A stretch of DNA of 64,000 bases from CBDCWQ01 sp965223435 (GTDB taxonomy: Bacteria > Myxococcota > Kuafuiibacteriia > Kuafuiibacteriales > Kuafuiibacteriaceae). Positions 50,512 through 59,399 of this stretch are shown here, one piece after another (the first letter of the stretch is position 1; each line of letters starts with the position of its first letter). The DNA is taken from assembly GCA_965223435.1 (NCBI GenBank), contig CBDCWQ010000020.1:1116001-1180000 (forward strand), written 5' to 3'. The position numbers were made by a program, and so were the translations under genes. Under the pieces are notes generated by a model, which saw nothing but the letters and a program-made list of their open reading frames with translations, made no database searches and was not told where the DNA came from.

Positions 50512-52365
50512 GTGTCGGTTCTTGCTATCCATTGCCCGCCGTGTAGGCGGAGCGTTTTTGCGCCTCACCTTCTCGCGCTTATGGGTTCTGTGGTCCTTTC
50601 CTGCACGGACGGCGGTCTACAGGTTATCGATGACGTTGAAGTGACCTTCGTCGACAACCTTTTAGAGATCGAAGGAACGGTGTGCACCGACCCGCCGCGA
50701 CCGACCGACTTCCCGGTCAAAATCCTTTTTATTATCGATGGCTCTCAAAGCATGCAGTTTGTCGACAACCCTACGCGCCGCGCGCTGTCCGTAGAAGAAG
50801 TTATTCTTCGCTTGAGGGCCAGTCCTCAGGTGTCTTTTGGCATCATCAGCTTCAATGCGGTGAACGAAGTGTTGACCAAACCGGGTTCGTCTATTACCGC
50901 GGGCGACCCCTTTGGTGTCGATTTGAGCGGGGCGTTTACGCGTGATCAGCAGGTGCTCCAAAACGCTGTGCAGGGTCTGCGCATTGCGGACTCGGTGACC
51001 GACTACCAGGGTGCCTTTTCAACGGCCTTTCAAGTGCTCACCCAAGACATGCTTGCCGTATCTTCCGCGGAATTGGCCCGCACCAAATACGTGCTGTTGT
51101 TTTTGTCGGATGGGGATCCCTTTCCCAAGTGCTGCAGCCAAGAGAGTGAGCGGGCGGGACTCTGTGATGCCTCAACCAATATTTTCTTTTGCGAGAATCC
51201 GGATGCGATTCGTGCCAACCCAACCCAGCTTCCCTATTTGGCGCGGAGCGAAGACTACAATCAGCCTTACCAGATCAATGCTGCGGTCCAAGACATCATG
51301 GACTTGGCCGAGAATTTTGGTGTGGGCGAACTTCGATTGCATACCGCTTTTTTGTTCGACCCAAGCCTGGTCGGCGCGCTTGATGCCAATGGTTGCTACA
51401 CCATCGGGACCGTGAATTTCGTGTGTCCGGAGCCAGCGAGAGCTCTTTTAGGCGGGCTTGCAGACATCGGCCAGGGAGTCTTTCGTGATTTCTCGAGTGC
51501 GCAGGAGATCGATTTTTTGGGCTTCGATCTCACGACGATCAAAAGAGAAAACGCTTTGAAGAACCTCATCGTTTCCAACAGCAATGTCATTGCGACCCAA
51601 TCGGGCCTGTTGGTGGATAGCGATGGCGACGGTCTTTCGGATGACCTTGAGTTTGAGAACGGATTGAATCGCCTAAGTCGAGACTCCGATGGGGATGGCT
51701 TTGGGGACAATATCGAGTGGACACTCCGGCGAGGGGGCTTGGATCCAGCGGTGGCGAGCCCAGGCTGCGACGACAGCCGTGAACTGTCTGATGGCAACGA
51801 CCGAGACGGTCTTTTGCTTTGTGAAGAACTCTTGCTGAGAACCTCTACGGAGCTCTTTGATACCGATGCCGATGGGGTGCCGGACGGCTTGGAGCTTCTC
51901 AGTGGGACGGATCCATCCAAAGCCGATGCGCTGTCTGACTCCGATCTCGATGGCGTATCCAATGGTGATGAAATTCGGATTCACACTTCGGTGGGTGTGG
52001 GGGAGGGGTCGGCCAGGCCGAGCTTGGCCTACAGGTACCAAACCTCGGAGCTAGAACCGGATAAGGATGGCGGTCGGTGTTATGGGTTTACGGTCAAAAA
52101 CGTGCAGCTACAAACCCCCATTGCGCGCCCCGGCGAGGCCGATAGCTTTGGCCGAAACGACATCTTTGTTTATGTGGCGCAAGCGCCCTTTGATGACCCG
52201 AACGACTTTGGGAGCTTCAAGCTGGCCTGCGTGCGCTCCCGCTATGTTGCGCCTGATTTTAAGGATCCTCCGGGGGGTGTGGTGACACTCAAACCCGAAG
52301 ACTTTAAAGACCCAGATGCGCTGGATCTGGCCGCCGACTGTGTGGGACTCACAGCGAAACCGTAG
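50512..52365 (+). CDS. vWA-domain lipoprotein with TSP3 repeats (tandem copy 1)
   Basis: This 617-aa lipoprotein has a signal ending VLSC (Cys31). A vWA domain starts KILFIIDGSQSM with a complete MIDAS DGSQS and includes YVLLFLSDGDPFPKCC. A Cys-containing insert follows, then TSP3-like repeats (DSDGDGLSDDLE, DSDGDGFGDNIE, DTDADGVPDGLE, DSDLDGVSNGDE) and the C-terminal domain shared with 20580 and 52422 (YRYQT...RCYGFTVKNV...VYVAQAPFDDPNDFGSF). GTG 50512 has AGGAGG 6 bases upstream, better than GTG 50494. It is probably an outer-membrane, calcium-binding adhesin. The homologous gene follows after 56 bases. Confidence 0.9.
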   Translation: MSVLAIHCPPCRRSVFAPHLLALMGSVVLSCTDGGLQVIDDVEVTFVDNLLEIEGTVCTDPPRPTDFPVKILFIIDGSQSMQFVDNPTRRALSVEEVILRLRASPQVSFGIISFNAVNEVLTKPGSSITAGDPFGVDLSGAFTRDQQVLQNAVQGLRIADSVTDYQGAFSTAFQVLTQDMLAVSSAELARTKYVLLFLSDGDPFPKCCSQESERAGLCDASTNIFFCENPDAIRANPTQLPYLARSEDYNQPYQINAAVQDIMDLAENFGVGELRLHTAFLFDPSLVGALDANGCYTIGTVNFVCPEPARALLGGLADIGQGVFRDFSSAQEIDFLGFDLTTIKRENALKNLIVSNSNVIATQSGLLVDSDGDGLSDDLEFENGLNRLSRDSDGDGFGDNIEWTLRRGGLDPAVASPGCDDSRELSDGNDRDGLLLCEELLLRTSTELFDTDADGVPDGLELLSGTDPSKADALSDSDLDGVSNGDEIRIHTSVGVGEGSARPSLAYRYQTSELEPDKDGGRCYGFTVKNVQLQTPIARPGEADSFGRNDIFVYVAQAPFDDPNDFGSFKLACVRSRYVAPDFKDPPGGVVTLKPEDFKDPDALDLAADCVGLTAKP

Positions 52366-52421
52366 GTGTGGGGATTACAAGGAGCGTGTTCGGGGACTGC
52401 CACAAAGGCTCGTTACGGGGT

Positions 52422-54230
52422 ATGACCAGAGCACAAAGGAGATCGGAACGCGCGTTGGAAGGGCTGATCAATTCGACCTATCGAACCCTTGGGCTCTTGC
52501 CTCTGTTTTTGGCGTGCACCGACGTTGATCTGTTTCAAACACCGGGATTGGGAGACGGTCCGGTGGACAACAAGTTGGCCATCCAGTCGAATTTTTGCAC
52601 CGAAGATCCCACAACGCTGGACTTTCCGGTCAAGATTCTTTTTGTCGTCGACACCAGCCAGTCGATGGTTCGAACCGATCCAGGGGGGCGCCGGCTGACC
52701 GCAGTTCAAGAAGTTGTGGATGCCTACATTCAAGATCCCGGTGTGGAGTTTGGCATCATCCAGTTTGCGGCCGCGACCAATGTGTTGACCCAAAATGCCA
52801 TGGGCAACGATGGCTTTACGCGAGACCAGACCGAGCTTGACAACGCGATCGTGCGTTTGGGCTTGGCCGAGCAGCCCACCGACTACGAAAGCGCATTGGC
52901 AAACATCCATCGGGTATTGAGCGACGACATGATGAACGCCGACGAAGAGGACCTGGCGCGTTCGAAATATTCGATCATCTTCTTGTCCGACGGGTTGCCC
53001 AATCCGGTCCTCCCTCCCAACAACACCCGAAGCTCCATCTTGGAAAGGGTTGGCGAAATCGCGGAGCTTCAACGGGTGCATCGCCCCAAAGAAATTCGAC
53101 TCCATACGACGCTGGTATTGGGCGCCCTCGGAACCGGGGCGAGGTGCACCGATAACGATCTCGAAGGGGGCAACGGGCGGTGTCAATCCGAAACGACGGC
53201 TCAGACATGTGCGGCGGCGAGGGGGTGCCGGTGGATCGGCGTGCAAGAAGAAGCGGAGAGTCTCCTGTCTCTGATGGCCGATGTGGGCAACGGAACCTTT
53301 CGAAGCTTTGCCAATGGGGAGGAAATCAACTTCTTGAAGTTTGATTTTACCTCCATTCGCCGGGTCTTCACCCTGAAAAGTCTGCTTGCGGTCAATCTTA
53401 ACGCCCGGCCAAGTCTTGTTTTTGCTGGGCGCAACGATCGGATTGGACGTGCCAGTCCGGATTCGGACGGAGACGGACTGAGTGACGACGAGGAGCTCAA
53501 CGTGGGGACCGACCGATTGATTCAAGATACCGACGACGATGGCTTCAGCGATTTTTTGGAGGTGCGCCTGGCATCGTCGGGCTTTGATCCATTGGACCCC
53601 ACCGACGCAGACTGTACCGAAGGTTTGGACCGGGTAGACACCGATGGGGACGGTCTTTTGGATTGCGAGGAGCGGTTTGTGGGTACCCGTCGCAGCTTTG
53701 AAGATTCCGACGCCGATGGGTTTCCCGATGTGGTTGAGCTTCGTAACGGAACCAACCCCGTGGCCGATGACTCTCGAGCCGACCTCGATTTCGACTCTGC
53801 ACCCAATGCCGCTGAGATTCGAGGGCACTCAGACCCGGTGTTGAACGATGCGGCCCAGCGTTCTTCGATCGCGTACCGCTACGAAGTCAAGAATCGGACC
53901 CTCGATGATCTCCCGGTAGGCGACCCGCGAATTCAGATCGTTCAGGCTGGTCGGTCTTGTTACGATTTTAGGGTCAGCAACGTGACCCTCGCGCACACCC
54001 AAGCTTCGGGGCGAAACCGCATCTTCCTTTATGTGGATCAAGCACCGTTTGATGACCCGTCGGATTTTGGCACCTTTCGCATTGCGTGTGTGGAGCAGAC
54101 TTACATTTTTCCTGATTTTCGCGACCCGCCGTTTCCGGAGGTCGAAATTCCCTCGGATGCGTTTCATCGCCCGACGGACTTTGATCCTGAAACCCATTGT
54201 TTGACTGGGAATCCCGTCAAAAGCCCATAG
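52422..54230 (+). CDS. vWA-domain lipoprotein with TSP3 repeats (tandem copy 2)
   Basis: This 602-aa paralogue of the preceding gene has a lipobox FLAC (Cys32). Its vWA domain begins KILFVVDTSQSM (complete MIDAS DTSQS). A small Cys-rich loop (CRWIG region) follows, then TSP3-like repeats (DSDGDGLSDDEE, DTDDDGFSDFLE, DTDGDGLLDCEE, DSDADGFPDVVE) and the shared C-terminal domain (YRYEV...RSCYDFRVSNVTL...YVDQAPFDDPSDFGTF). ATG 52422 is the first good start; upstream GTGs at 52368 and 52386 are possible. It lies 11 bases before the PPC-module lipoprotein, forming a three-gene surface operon. Confidence 0.88.
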   Translation: MTRAQRRSERALEGLINSTYRTLGLLPLFLACTDVDLFQTPGLGDGPVDNKLAIQSNFCTEDPTTLDFPVKILFVVDTSQSMVRTDPGGRRLTAVQEVVDAYIQDPGVEFGIIQFAAATNVLTQNAMGNDGFTRDQTELDNAIVRLGLAEQPTDYESALANIHRVLSDDMMNADEEDLARSKYSIIFLSDGLPNPVLPPNNTRSSILERVGEIAELQRVHRPKEIRLHTTLVLGALGTGARCTDNDLEGGNGRCQSETTAQTCAAARGCRWIGVQEEAESLLSLMADVGNGTFRSFANGEEINFLKFDFTSIRRVFTLKSLLAVNLNARPSLVFAGRNDRIGRASPDSDGDGLSDDEELNVGTDRLIQDTDDDGFSDFLEVRLASSGFDPLDPTDADCTEGLDRVDTDGDGLLDCEERFVGTRRSFEDSDADGFPDVVELRNGTNPVADDSRADLDFDSAPNAAEIRGHSDPVLNDAAQRSSIAYRYEVKNRTLDDLPVGDPRIQIVQAGRSCYDFRVSNVTLAHTQASGRNRIFLYVDQAPFDDPSDFGTFRIACVEQTYIFPDFRDPPFPEVEIPSDAFHRPTDFDPETHCLTGNPVKSP

Positions 54231-54241
54231 GAGACACTTTG

Positions 54242-56164
54242 ATGCTTCGTTCAGCTCTTGGCCTCGGCCTTGTCGGTTTGGTCTTTGGTTTTGTTGCCTG
54301 TGGGAGTCCGGAGGACACCAAGCCTACCGGTGACGCCGGCCCCATGGATGTTGCGGGGGTCGCCGACAACTGTACGGATACCACGGCCTGTGTCCTTGAG
54401 AACGCAGTCAGGAAGAGCGATTACATTGGGTTTGTGGGGGACACGGATCCGTGGGTCCTGATGGTGCCCACCCCGGGGAAGATTCTTCAGCTGATGGTCA
54501 CCAACGATACAACCATCAGTCCGATACGGCTCCAGGTTGCGCTCTTTGGCCCCGATGGGAAGGCGCTGGTAACCAAAGGGTTTTCGGGCCAGGGCGTTCA
54601 GGTCGTCGATATTCAACTGGTGGCAAAAACGGCGGGTGAATATCGTGCGGTGGTTCGTGACACGGGCAACGATGGCCTTGATCGCCGGAATGCCTATTTC
54701 ATCCAGGCCACCCTGCTTGATGAAACCGATTCGAACGAGCCCAATGGGTTGGTCACCGAATCCACGCCGGTCACCCTCGGTGCGCCTGTCAGGGGCACCC
54801 TCGGGGTTCAAGGCGACGAGGACTGGTTTCAGGTGGATGTCCCGCGGGATCGATTGATTCGCATTGCGGTCGCGCCGGACCCCAAGGATGACTCACCGAC
54901 GAGACTCCGGTGGCAACTTTGGGGGCCGGATGTGGTCTCGGACCCCGACAATGCCCAGGTCATTGCGGATTCGCTTGAACCTGAAGGGGTTTGGGCGCCT
55001 GAGAACCGAGCGGTGGGAAACAAAGAAGGACGGTACTACATTCGTATTGAGGACGATCCTGCCGATGGACTGCATGCGGACCTCGGGAGGAACTACGCGC
55101 TCACAGTGACGCTTGAAAACGAACCCGACTCCAATGAAACGCCGGACCCCAATGAGGATCCGGGGTCGGCAACGGTGCTCTCGAGCGGAGCTCAGGTCAC
55201 GGGTTACATCGCCGGCGTTTCCGACGTGGACTACTACGCGATCAATGTGCCCCGAAGGAATCAACTCATTCAGGTGTCGGCGGACATGGGAACATCACCG
55301 GTTGATCTTTCATTTACGCTTTTTGATAAGGATGGCACCACGCTTATCTGCGAAGCCCGTGATGGCGACCTGTGCAAAGCCACGCGGTTTCGTAGGGATG
55401 GGTCGACGCGGTCCCAGAATCTGAGGACATCCCATGTGGCCTCCGAGTCCGGCACGTATTTCCTCGTGGTTCGAGATTTTCAGGACAACGAATTCGATGC
55501 CGGCACGCCCTACACCCTTCGCGTCGATGTGCGAAATGATCCCGATGGCCGAGAAGACTTCAAGACCCCCAAGAGCGACAGCGAGGGTCGCGAGCAAGCC
55601 CAGGTCATCATGGCAAGCACCTCGACCAGCGGAAAGACCATCGAGTTTCCGGCGGTCACCGGGTACATTGGCTATGCCAACGATCAGGATTGGTACCGTT
55701 TTCACATCCCCGGTCCCCCAGACCCGACCGATACGGTGCATGCGGACCAAAATGGCGATTGGCTCATCCGGCTTGAACTTCAAATGCCGGCCAGCGAAGT
55801 AGAACTGCAAGCCTTCTTTTTCGGCACCGGCCGACGGTACGGCGGCTACGGGCAGCGCTGCCGCGGGCTCGTGAGCCCTGAAGACCCCGAGCCATGTCAA
55901 TACAGCCCGGAGGACAACGCCGTAGACCTTGATGTGGGTGAGTCCGTAGGCAACTACGGCGGCGGACGTGAAAACTGCTTTGTGGTGTTTCGAGAAATGA
56001 CCGGCCAGGGTGATCACTTCTTTAGGCTCACCGACCTCGATCGAGACGATTTTGACACCAACAGCCAGTACCGCCTCAAGGTCACCCTCACCGCGGGCTG
56101 TGCCACCAGCGGGCCCGAAATGAGCGCCTGCACCGGCGTCGCCAACTTCTGCGGCCGCCCCTAG
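54242..56164 (+). CDS. Lipoprotein with repeated PPC-like domains
   Basis: This 640-aa lipoprotein has a signal ending FVAC (Cys20). Four modules of about 120-140 residues carry the pre-peptidase C-terminal (PPC) signature GYIxxxxDxDWYxxxVP: GFVGDTDPWVLMVP, GVQGDEDWFQVDVP, GVSDVDYYAINVP and GYANDQDWYRFHIP. They are followed by strands such as GEYRAVVRDTGND and GTYFLVVRDFQDNE. Such modules mediate binding in secreted proteins. The end is Cys-containing (CATSGPEMSACTGVANFC). GGAGAC lies about 7 bases before ATG 54242. It follows the vWA genes closely, so a joint surface complex is plausible. Confidence 0.85.
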   Translation: MLRSALGLGLVGLVFGFVACGSPEDTKPTGDAGPMDVAGVADNCTDTTACVLENAVRKSDYIGFVGDTDPWVLMVPTPGKILQLMVTNDTTISPIRLQVALFGPDGKALVTKGFSGQGVQVVDIQLVAKTAGEYRAVVRDTGNDGLDRRNAYFIQATLLDETDSNEPNGLVTESTPVTLGAPVRGTLGVQGDEDWFQVDVPRDRLIRIAVAPDPKDDSPTRLRWQLWGPDVVSDPDNAQVIADSLEPEGVWAPENRAVGNKEGRYYIRIEDDPADGLHADLGRNYALTVTLENEPDSNETPDPNEDPGSATVLSSGAQVTGYIAGVSDVDYYAINVPRRNQLIQVSADMGTSPVDLSFTLFDKDGTTLICEARDGDLCKATRFRRDGSTRSQNLRTSHVASESGTYFLVVRDFQDNEFDAGTPYTLRVDVRNDPDGREDFKTPKSDSEGREQAQVIMASTSTSGKTIEFPAVTGYIGYANDQDWYRFHIPGPPDPTDTVHADQNGDWLIRLELQMPASEVELQAFFFGTGRRYGGYGQRCRGLVSPEDPEPCQYSPEDNAVDLDVGESVGNYGGGRENCFVVFREMTGQGDHFFRLTDLDRDDFDTNSQYRLKVTLTAGCATSGPEMSACTGVANFCGRP

Positions 56165-56233
56165 TCCTCGGGCTATCTCGACTCCAAAATCAATCAGGAA
56201 GCGATGGGGCACGGACGAGAAGGCAAAGCATAG

Positions 56234-56276
56234 CCTGGACTTGGACGTCCAGGTCCAGGTCAGTCCAGGTCCTGGG
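56234..56276. repeat. Tandem GTCCAGGT repeat with hairpin
   Basis: CCTGGAC (56234-56240) pairs with GTCCAGG (56247-56253), and the GTCCAGGT unit recurs further on to 56276. It lies between the convergent genes ending at 56164 and 56295. It could act as a two-way terminator, but there is no T run. Confidence 0.45.
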
Positions 56277-56294
56277 GGTTATGAGATGCGCTCT

Positions 56295-56879
56295 TTAGTC
56301 GTAGGGGTCGGCGTCTGGAGGGCAAAGTTCGATGCCAAGGCGGAAGCCTGCCTCGGGTTTGTCGCCGGTGGGCTCCCATTGGGCGTCGGCGTTGCTCGGG
56401 CTGGCCACGGCGACGATCGGCAATTCGAAATTGGGAAAGTTCTGGGCGTTTGAGGCGACCCAGAGGGAGGCGGTGTCCCAGCCGGCGGCCTGGGGGCGGT
56501 ATTCAAAGCTGAGGATGGCTATCTGGTTGGTGGTGAGGGTCAGGCTTTGGACCAAGGCGGGGTCCTTGGTGTGGCTGAGTCCGATCAGTTTGAAATGATC
56601 ACGGGAAGCGTCCTGAAGGGTTGCGCTGGTGATTTCGAGGGGGTTGCGGCCGCGGTTTTGCAGTTGCACGCCGCGGGTGACTGTTTCGCCCACCTTGAGA
56701 TGCCTCCGTTCGGACTCGGTGGCGGGTGTGGTTTTGTAGTTCAAGCAAATCGGACGCTCGCTTGGCCAGATTTGGGCCAAGTCGAAGTCGGCGCCATTTT
56801 CTTCAGGGGTGCTTCCGCAAGCGAGCGCCGCAGAAACAACCACAAGGCCCATACTTTTGACGAGAAAGAGATGTTGCAT
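56295..56879 (-). CDS. Lipoprotein with Ig-like (ASPM/SPD-2/Hydin-type) domain
   Basis: This 194-aa protein has a signal ending ALAC (Cys21). Its mature domain resembles the ASH/choice-of-anchor-D immunoglobulin-like fold (VGETVTRGVQLQNRGRNPLEITSATLQDASRDHFKLI, AILSFEYRPQAAGWDTASLWVASNA). It then ends with an acidic PPDADPYD tail. It is encoded alone, convergent with the PPC lipoprotein gene. Surface display and a structural or adhesive role are inferred. Confidence 0.78.
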   Translation of the reverse strand: MQHLFLVKSMGLVVVSAALACGSTPEENGADFDLAQIWPSERPICLNYKTTPATESERRHLKVGETVTRGVQLQNRGRNPLEITSATLQDASRDHFKLIGLSHTKDPALVQSLTLTTNQIAILSFEYRPQAAGWDTASLWVASNAQNFPNFELPIVAVASPSNADAQWEPTGDKPEAGFRLGIELCPPDADPYD

Positions 56880-56962
56880 GTGCTTCGCATTTTAACATGC
56901 ACTTCCGCCGGGCTCGTAGGGGTGGGGGCATCGGCCGAAAGGAAGGTGGGTTTCTCACCTGG

Positions 56963-58282
56963 CTACAGGCCGAAACCTACGATTTTGGCGCGCACCGCGG
57001 AGAATCCCATGGCGATGGAGTAGCCGTCTTTCATACGTTCGCTTTGTCCGCACGAGCTCGGGCGAGCTGGGTCTGTGGGGGGCACCACCCGGCCGGCGCA
57101 TGTGTTTCGGGAGGTGAGGCAGTCTTGGTTGGGGCCAGGGCCGTCGCAGCAAAGATCGACGATGCCGTCGCTGTCGGTGTCGGTCCCACATTCAAGGCCA
57201 TCCCCGTCGAGATCGATATCGGCGGTGCGGCTGACCATATTGGTGACCAAATCGAAAAGGGTCGAATCGAAAGGAAGACTGCCGAGCGCCGGGCACCGCG
57301 CATCGGATGGTGTAGTGCAGTATGGGTTGTTGGTTTGCGCCAGGGTGTTGATCGGGACGGCGCCGCCCATAATCCCATCTTCAAGTTTCGAAAGGTCCGC
57401 AGAAAGGCGACCTTTAAGCACCACTTTCTCGAAACGAATTTCTGGATGGGGTGGTTTCGCCAAGGTGATCGTGAACTGAATGGGCACCGGCGCCAACGAT
57501 TGGAGCTCTCCCCGCTCGATGCGTGCGGGGGCGCGAGAACGAGCCTGGGTCGGGGGGCTGACGATGGACTGGGGGTTGATCTTGAACTCGCAGCAGCTGG
57601 TGTGTCCATCCGGGATCTCAAAGTTGTTGGTCGGAAAGAGGACATCGTCACCGTCTTTGGCGCCATAAACTTTGAGGGTCAGGGATTCATCTTCACCGCG
57701 ATAGGGTTGGTCTAGCCCGGCAAATTCGACAAGCAGGAGCGATTGACCGCCGATGACGCCCTGTCGGATTTGATCGTTCCCGAGTGTCCCCACGGGATGA
57801 AGGATATTGTCGTTGCACGCCTCACCCGGCGCGCAATTTTGGTCGACGTTAAAGCCTTGGTCTTTGCCCTCGACGGAGACGCTGTTCAAAATGAACGCCA
57901 CGCCCGATGCCGGTGGGTCGTCCCAGCCTTCGACTTCGGTGGGCCGATCCGTGAGCGGGACTGCCGCCACCACGCCGCCCTCGGGTCCTGTATTTCCTTG
58001 AATACAGCGACCCTGACTGCTGCACTTGACACCCTTTGCGACACACGCGGTGGGATTGTTGCTGTTGCATCCTGGTGGCTCGAGGCAATCTCGGTCGCTG
58101 AAGCACTCCACCTCACAGCGTCCCAGCGAGTTGCAGAAATGCCCACCGCCGCAGTCGGTGCTCCCGAAGCATCGTGTCTGGCAGCCGGGGCCCAAGGAGA
58201 ATAGACCGAGGGTAACCAGAGCGCTGGTCAAAAAAGCGCCTGAGGCGGGGAGAATCCAAGAGCGGGATCGGGATTGGGGCAT
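56963..58282 (-). CDS. Cysteine-rich lipoprotein
   Basis: This 439-aa protein has a signal ending GPGC (Cys34). A Cys-rich N-terminal region (about 34-95: CQTRCFGSTDCGGGHFCNSLGRCEVEC and so on) resembles the disulfide-rich modules common in myxobacterial surface proteins. A large beta-rich domain follows with CCEFKINPQ and KVVLKGRLSADLSKLEDG. A short DxDxDG-type stretch (DIDLDGDGLECGTDTDSDGIVDLCC) could bind calcium. It is divergent from the 58506 operon. No family name recognised. Confidence 0.8.
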   Translation of the reverse strand: MPQSRSRSWILPASGAFLTSALVTLGLFSLGPGCQTRCFGSTDCGGGHFCNSLGRCEVECFSDRDCLEPPGCNSNNPTACVAKGVKCSSQGRCIQGNTGPEGGVVAAVPLTDRPTEVEGWDDPPASGVAFILNSVSVEGKDQGFNVDQNCAPGEACNDNILHPVGTLGNDQIRQGVIGGQSLLLVEFAGLDQPYRGEDESLTLKVYGAKDGDDVLFPTNNFEIPDGHTSCCEFKINPQSIVSPPTQARSRAPARIERGELQSLAPVPIQFTITLAKPPHPEIRFEKVVLKGRLSADLSKLEDGIMGGAVPINTLAQTNNPYCTTPSDARCPALGSLPFDSTLFDLVTNMVSRTADIDLDGDGLECGTDTDSDGIVDLCCDGPGPNQDCLTSRNTCAGRVVPPTDPARPSSCGQSERMKDGYSIAMGFSAVRAKIVGFGL

Positions 58283-58505
58283 GCGAGCTATTGTAGGGGG
58301 ATGGGATCCACGAAGTCGATAGGATCTCTCACGAACTTACAACGGAACCACGTTTTTTTACGCGTGATCTCGCTCACTCGGGAAAATCAACGGCCCCGTG
58401 TTGGGGCGAACAGATGGCGGGACGCATGCGTCAAAAAAGCAGCAGGCCGCCGGGGGAGGAGATCTGCCTTGATGGCGGAGGCCCTGGGGGCTAGGGTGCT
58501 CCGTC

Positions 58506-59399
58506 GTGTGGTTTACTCGCAGATCAGCCTACTCCCGCGTGCGCACCGCCGTCGGAGGTGGGCTCGCGGTGCTTACCCTGTTCGTGGGCTGGTCTTCCGG
58601 CGCTTTGGCGCAACTCCCCTCGGTGGACTGTCGCTCCAACCCCCACCTGGGGAAGGCCCGACAGCAATACGATCGCTTGGAATTTGATCGTGCCGCGGGA
58701 ACCCTTCAGCGGGCCATTGAGCACACCAAGAACTGCGCGTGGGACGTGGCCGAAATCTATCGGCTCAAGGCCTTTGTTAACGCGGTCAACGCGCAACAGG
58801 AGCGGTGTCAGCGCGCTTTTCAGATCCTGCTCGCCCTGGATCCAGACTATGAGATGCCTTCCGATGTGCCTCCCAAAATCAAAAGTTGCCACGCGCGGGC
58901 GCTTCAGGCGCCCAGTGAGCGCCGGGCGCTTCTTTTTGATCACCAGGGGGTGGTTGAGGTTCGGCCCGGCAACCCCGTCGCCATTTCGGTGACGCTCACC
59001 GACCCACTGCGTTTGGTGGATCACGTTCAACTGTTCTTTCGCCGCGAAGGTGTACAGGTTTACACGCAGGTCACCGGCTCGGCCAATCCGAGTGGGACCA
59101 TCGTGATTCCCGCGCTTTCCGTACCCCCCGACGAAAAAGGCTATCGGGTGGAGTATCTGCTCAGAGCCGTGGACCGGTGGGAAGGGACCCTGAGAGCACT
59201 GGGTTCTCGCGAGAGCCCTCTTCGTTTTCAAGTGTTGCCGGCGGCGTCCAAAGAGAGCCCGATCACCAGTCGCTGGTGGTTTTGGACCGGTCTTGCGGTG
59301 GTGCTCTTGGGGACTTCCGCTGCCATCTTTGTCGCCCAACAAGGGGGGGATGAGGTGACGGTGCAAATTCGGGATGGTGGTGTGGTGACCGGGTTATGA
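58506..59399 (+). CDS. Exported TPR-like protein with C-terminal membrane anchor
   Basis: This 297-aa protein has a signal peptide (VGGGLAVLTLFVGWSSGALA) and a short TPR-like helical region (HLGKARQQYDRLEFDRAAGTLQRAIEHT, AFQILLALDPDYEMPSDVPPKIKSC). A beta domain (EVRPGNPVAISVTLTDPLRLVDHVQLFFR) is followed by a C-terminal helix (WFWTGLAVVLLGTSAAIFVA). This layout occurs in myxobacterial envelope operons; function is unknown. GTG 58506 is the start used. It overlaps the next gene by ATGA. Confidence 0.8.
   Translation: MWFTRRSAYSRVRTAVGGGLAVLTLFVGWSSGALAQLPSVDCRSNPHLGKARQQYDRLEFDRAAGTLQRAIEHTKNCAWDVAEIYRLKAFVNAVNAQQERCQRAFQILLALDPDYEMPSDVPPKIKSCHARALQAPSERRALLFDHQGVVEVRPGNPVAISVTLTDPLRLVDHVQLFFRREGVQVYTQVTGSANPSGTIVIPALSVPPDEKGYRVEYLLRAVDRWEGTLRALGSRESPLRFQVLPAASKESPITSRWWFWTGLAVVLLGTSAAIFVAQQGGDEVTVQIRDGGVVTGL

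Noticed and set aside
52413..53828. Minus-strand ORF (471 aa) opposite a vWA lipoprotein
   Set aside because: Antisense shadow; repeated Val/Gly/Ile pattern mirrors TSP3 coding repeats.
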